64,000 bases of DNA from an uncultured bacterium (GTDB lineage: Bacteria > Bacteroidota > Bacteroidia > CAILMK01). Under the pieces are notes generated by a model that did no database searches, had not been told where the DNA came from, and was given only the letters and a program-made list of their open reading frames with translations. Both the position numbers and the translations under genes were made by a program. Below, one piece after another: positions 62,463 to 64,000 of this stretch (its first letter is position 1; the number at the start of each line of letters is the position of its first letter). The stretch is from contig CAIKRV010000001.1 of assembly GCA_903829945.1 (NCBI GenBank), forward strand, positions 23,570-87,569. The letters run 5' to 3'.

Positions 62463-63779
62463 TTAATTTAGGTGTATGTGTTTGATAATTGTAAATACGA
62501 ATGAAGTGCCTTCATTTAATTTAGAATGTACTTCAATTTTCCCCCCATGTTCTTCAATAATTTTTTTAACAATGGCCAAGCCTATCCCGGTACTATCAAT
62601 CGTATCCCTTGATTGTAAAGTTTGAAAAATTGCGAAAATTCTGTCATGGTGTTCTTCCGCTATTCCGGGTCCATTATCACTGATTGTAAATTCGAAATCA
62701 TGGGCATGCTCTATACATGTAATCTTTACTTCGCCCTGTGGTTTATTGTTATATTTAATAGCATTACTTATAATATTAGAGAAAACTTGTTGCAATTGCG
62801 TTTTATCAAATTTTATTTGTGGCAAATGATTGGAATAAAAAATGTGGAAATTTTTAGGCGGGTTTAATAAAAATATCACATCATTAATAAGTTCACTTAC
62901 GGACACTATGCTAATATCATGATTTTCTCTATTGATTTTTGAATATTCTAAAATACCGTTAATTAAATTTTCCATGCGTTGCACCCTTTGTTGCATCATG
63001 GCCAAGTTGTCTTTGGTCTCTTCTTTGATGTTCCCATTCAAATCCTCTTCTATCCATTGCGATAAATGACCTATAGCACGCAAAGGCGCTTTTAAATCAT
63101 GTGAAACGACATAGGCAAAACGATCTAATTCCTGATTTGTTTTCTCCAAGGATTGAGCGTATTCATTCATTTTTTCATTTGATTTCTTGGCGGATTCTAA
63201 TATCATATTCTTGGAACTTTCCATCCCGCTGCAATGCACAACAGTGACAAGAACACTAAGTAAAATTAAGGTAAATTCATCCCATTCACTAGAGCCATGA
63301 AATTTCCCCTGATAGGCATCATAAGTATATCCATGCAAAGTAAGGTAGGTCATTGAGGCCGCATGTATAAATGCGGCTAACAGGAAAATCCATCCGGCTT
63401 TTTTGCCTAATAAAAAAAAGGTAGAAAGCGCAAGTACCCCCAAAAAATAATTGGATGGAGAAAAAATTCCGCCTGCATGATAATTTATAACATGAATACA
63501 GATTAATCCTGCCGATAATATAATGCCATATGACCAATAAGGTTGTTCAGCATTTCTGATATACAAAAGATTAAATAAACTTACGATACATAATCCTATT
63601 AAGGCGTAAGGTGTTATTCCGGTATCGCTAAATAATATAGCAGATTGTATGCAAAAGAATAAGCCAACACAAAATGAGATGATTGAAATATAGAAAAACA
63701 CTATAAATCTTTGACGTTCAATATAGTTTTCCTGGGGTATTTTTTGATAATAAGGAAATAACGACAGAATGTAGTTCAT
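62463..63779 (-). CDS. Membrane sensor histidine kinase, PAS-less paralogue
   Basis: Inner-membrane histidine kinase of about 438 residues. About six membrane helices (about 28-180) lead directly, via a coiled coil, into the HisKA domain with FAYVVSHDLKAPLRAIG (about 226). The HATPase has NIISNAIKYNNKP, ISDNGPGIAEEHHDRIF and GIGLAIVKKIIEEHG. The catalytic core closely matches the kinase at 19453-21231, but the PAS domain is missing. The ATG at 63779 is 17 bases after a -7 box; the longer frame from 63851 has no signal. It is an orphan kinase. Confidence 0.9.
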   Translation of the reverse strand: MNYILSLFPYYQKIPQENYIERQRFIVFFYISIISFCVGLFFCIQSAILFSDTGITPYALIGLCIVSLFNLLYIRNAEQPYWSYGIILSAGLICIHVINYHAGGIFSPSNYFLGVLALSTFFLLGKKAGWIFLLAAFIHAASMTYLTLHGYTYDAYQGKFHGSSEWDEFTLILLSVLVTVVHCSGMESSKNMILESAKKSNEKMNEYAQSLEKTNQELDRFAYVVSHDLKAPLRAIGHLSQWIEEDLNGNIKEETKDNLAMMQQRVQRMENLINGILEYSKINRENHDISIVSVSELINDVIFLLNPPKNFHIFYSNHLPQIKFDKTQLQQVFSNIISNAIKYNNKPQGEVKITCIEHAHDFEFTISDNGPGIAEEHHDRIFAIFQTLQSRDTIDSTGIGLAIVKKIIEEHGGKIEVHSKLNEGTSFVFTIIKHIHLN

Positions 63780-63796
63780 AGATTGCTTGTTTGTTG

Positions 63797-63804
63797 CAAA
63801 ATTA
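63797..63804 (-). promoter_or_regulatory. -7 box (TAATTTTG) for the second histidine kinase gene
   Basis: Exact TAnnTTTG match on the minus strand, supporting the start at 63779. Confidence 0.5.
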
Positions 63805-64000
63805 TAATTATAAAAACCGTTTTTTTTACCAACTGGGTTAGCAAAATACACATGTAAGGTTTAGGGCAATTTGTAATTATTTTAAAATGAGGCTGTGGTG
63901 TAAAAAGAGATGCCGAAATTTGATTTTGAGGACAATTGTTTCCTTAAGGTTCATTGTCCTTGGTTTTGTCAGGTTTCATTCAGCGTTATAACCTACCGGA

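Overview
The window is AT-rich chromosomal DNA of a member of the phylum Bacteroidota, most likely of the Chitinophagia/Sphingobacteriia type. Four things in the sequence point there. It carries a complete porP/sprF-like plus gldK-gldL-gldM-gldN cluster (type IX secretion and gliding motility), and three proteins end in a T9SS type-A sorting domain. Start sites lack Shine-Dalgarno sequences. Many genes carry the Bacteroidota -7 promoter box TAnnTTTG. The DUF4271 gene sits beside hemD. Nearly all of the window is ordinary, densely packed, functional sequence: I see no prophage, insertion sequence, CRISPR array or clear pseudogene.

Layout. 1-4.4 kb: hot-dog thioesterase, histidine phosphatase, NAD(P)HX repair enzyme, gltX. 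4.4-7.7 kb: a likely metal-handling unit (Cys-rich exported protein, cytosolic HMA protein, TonB-dependent receptor, exported HMA protein). 7.8-10.6 kb: three tandem exported FKBP-type prolyl isomerases, each with a second, degenerate FKBP-like half. 10.7-15.4 kb: ABM-domain protein, a 32-residue lysine-rich protein, a TPR protein, an ALDH7-type aldehyde dehydrogenase and a HAD hydrolase. A CAU tRNA follows at 15.5 kb. 15.6-21.2 kb: M28 peptidase, purS, pssA, acyl-CoA dehydrogenase, PAS histidine kinase. 21.7-25.6 kb: two divergent T9SS cargo proteins. 25.9-33.4 kb: RlpA-like protein, SixA-like phosphatase, LRR protein, hpt, adk, obgE and an ABC-F ATPase. 33.4-37.9 kb: diheme cytochrome c, a small barrel, a Rieske lipoprotein, an ECF sigma factor with an unusual membrane partner, and an alkyltransferase-like protein. 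38-40.3 kb: glycosyltransferase, hydrolase and pseudouridine synthase. tRNA-His is at 40.4 kb, followed by a fused E1 dehydrogenase, a carboxypeptidase-Q-like peptidase, an outer-membrane barrel, a cyclase-family protein, hemW, an Omp85-like protein, DUF4271 and hemD. 50.8-56.5 kb: porP/sprF-like plus gldKLMN. 56.6-63.9 kb: purA, fur, a third T9SS cargo protein, a RelA/SpoT synthetase/hydrolase and a second histidine kinase related to the first.

How the genes work together. The T9SS operon exports the three sorting-domain proteins, and the barrel, Omp85-like and TonB proteins share the outer membrane. Housekeeping genes (gltX, adk, hpt, purA, purS, obgE, pssA, hemW, hemD, relA/spoT) are interleaved with single-gene transcription units that have clear promoters and hairpin terminators.

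The most striking pattern that no single gene explains is a set of genes whose TAnnTTTG box ends exactly four bases before the start codon (nnr, gltX, the ABM gene, pssA, the ABC-F gene, the ATL gene), with hemW and the E1 gene at five. This predicts leaderless or near-leaderless mRNAs. All functions below are read from sequence and family knowledge; no database search was run.
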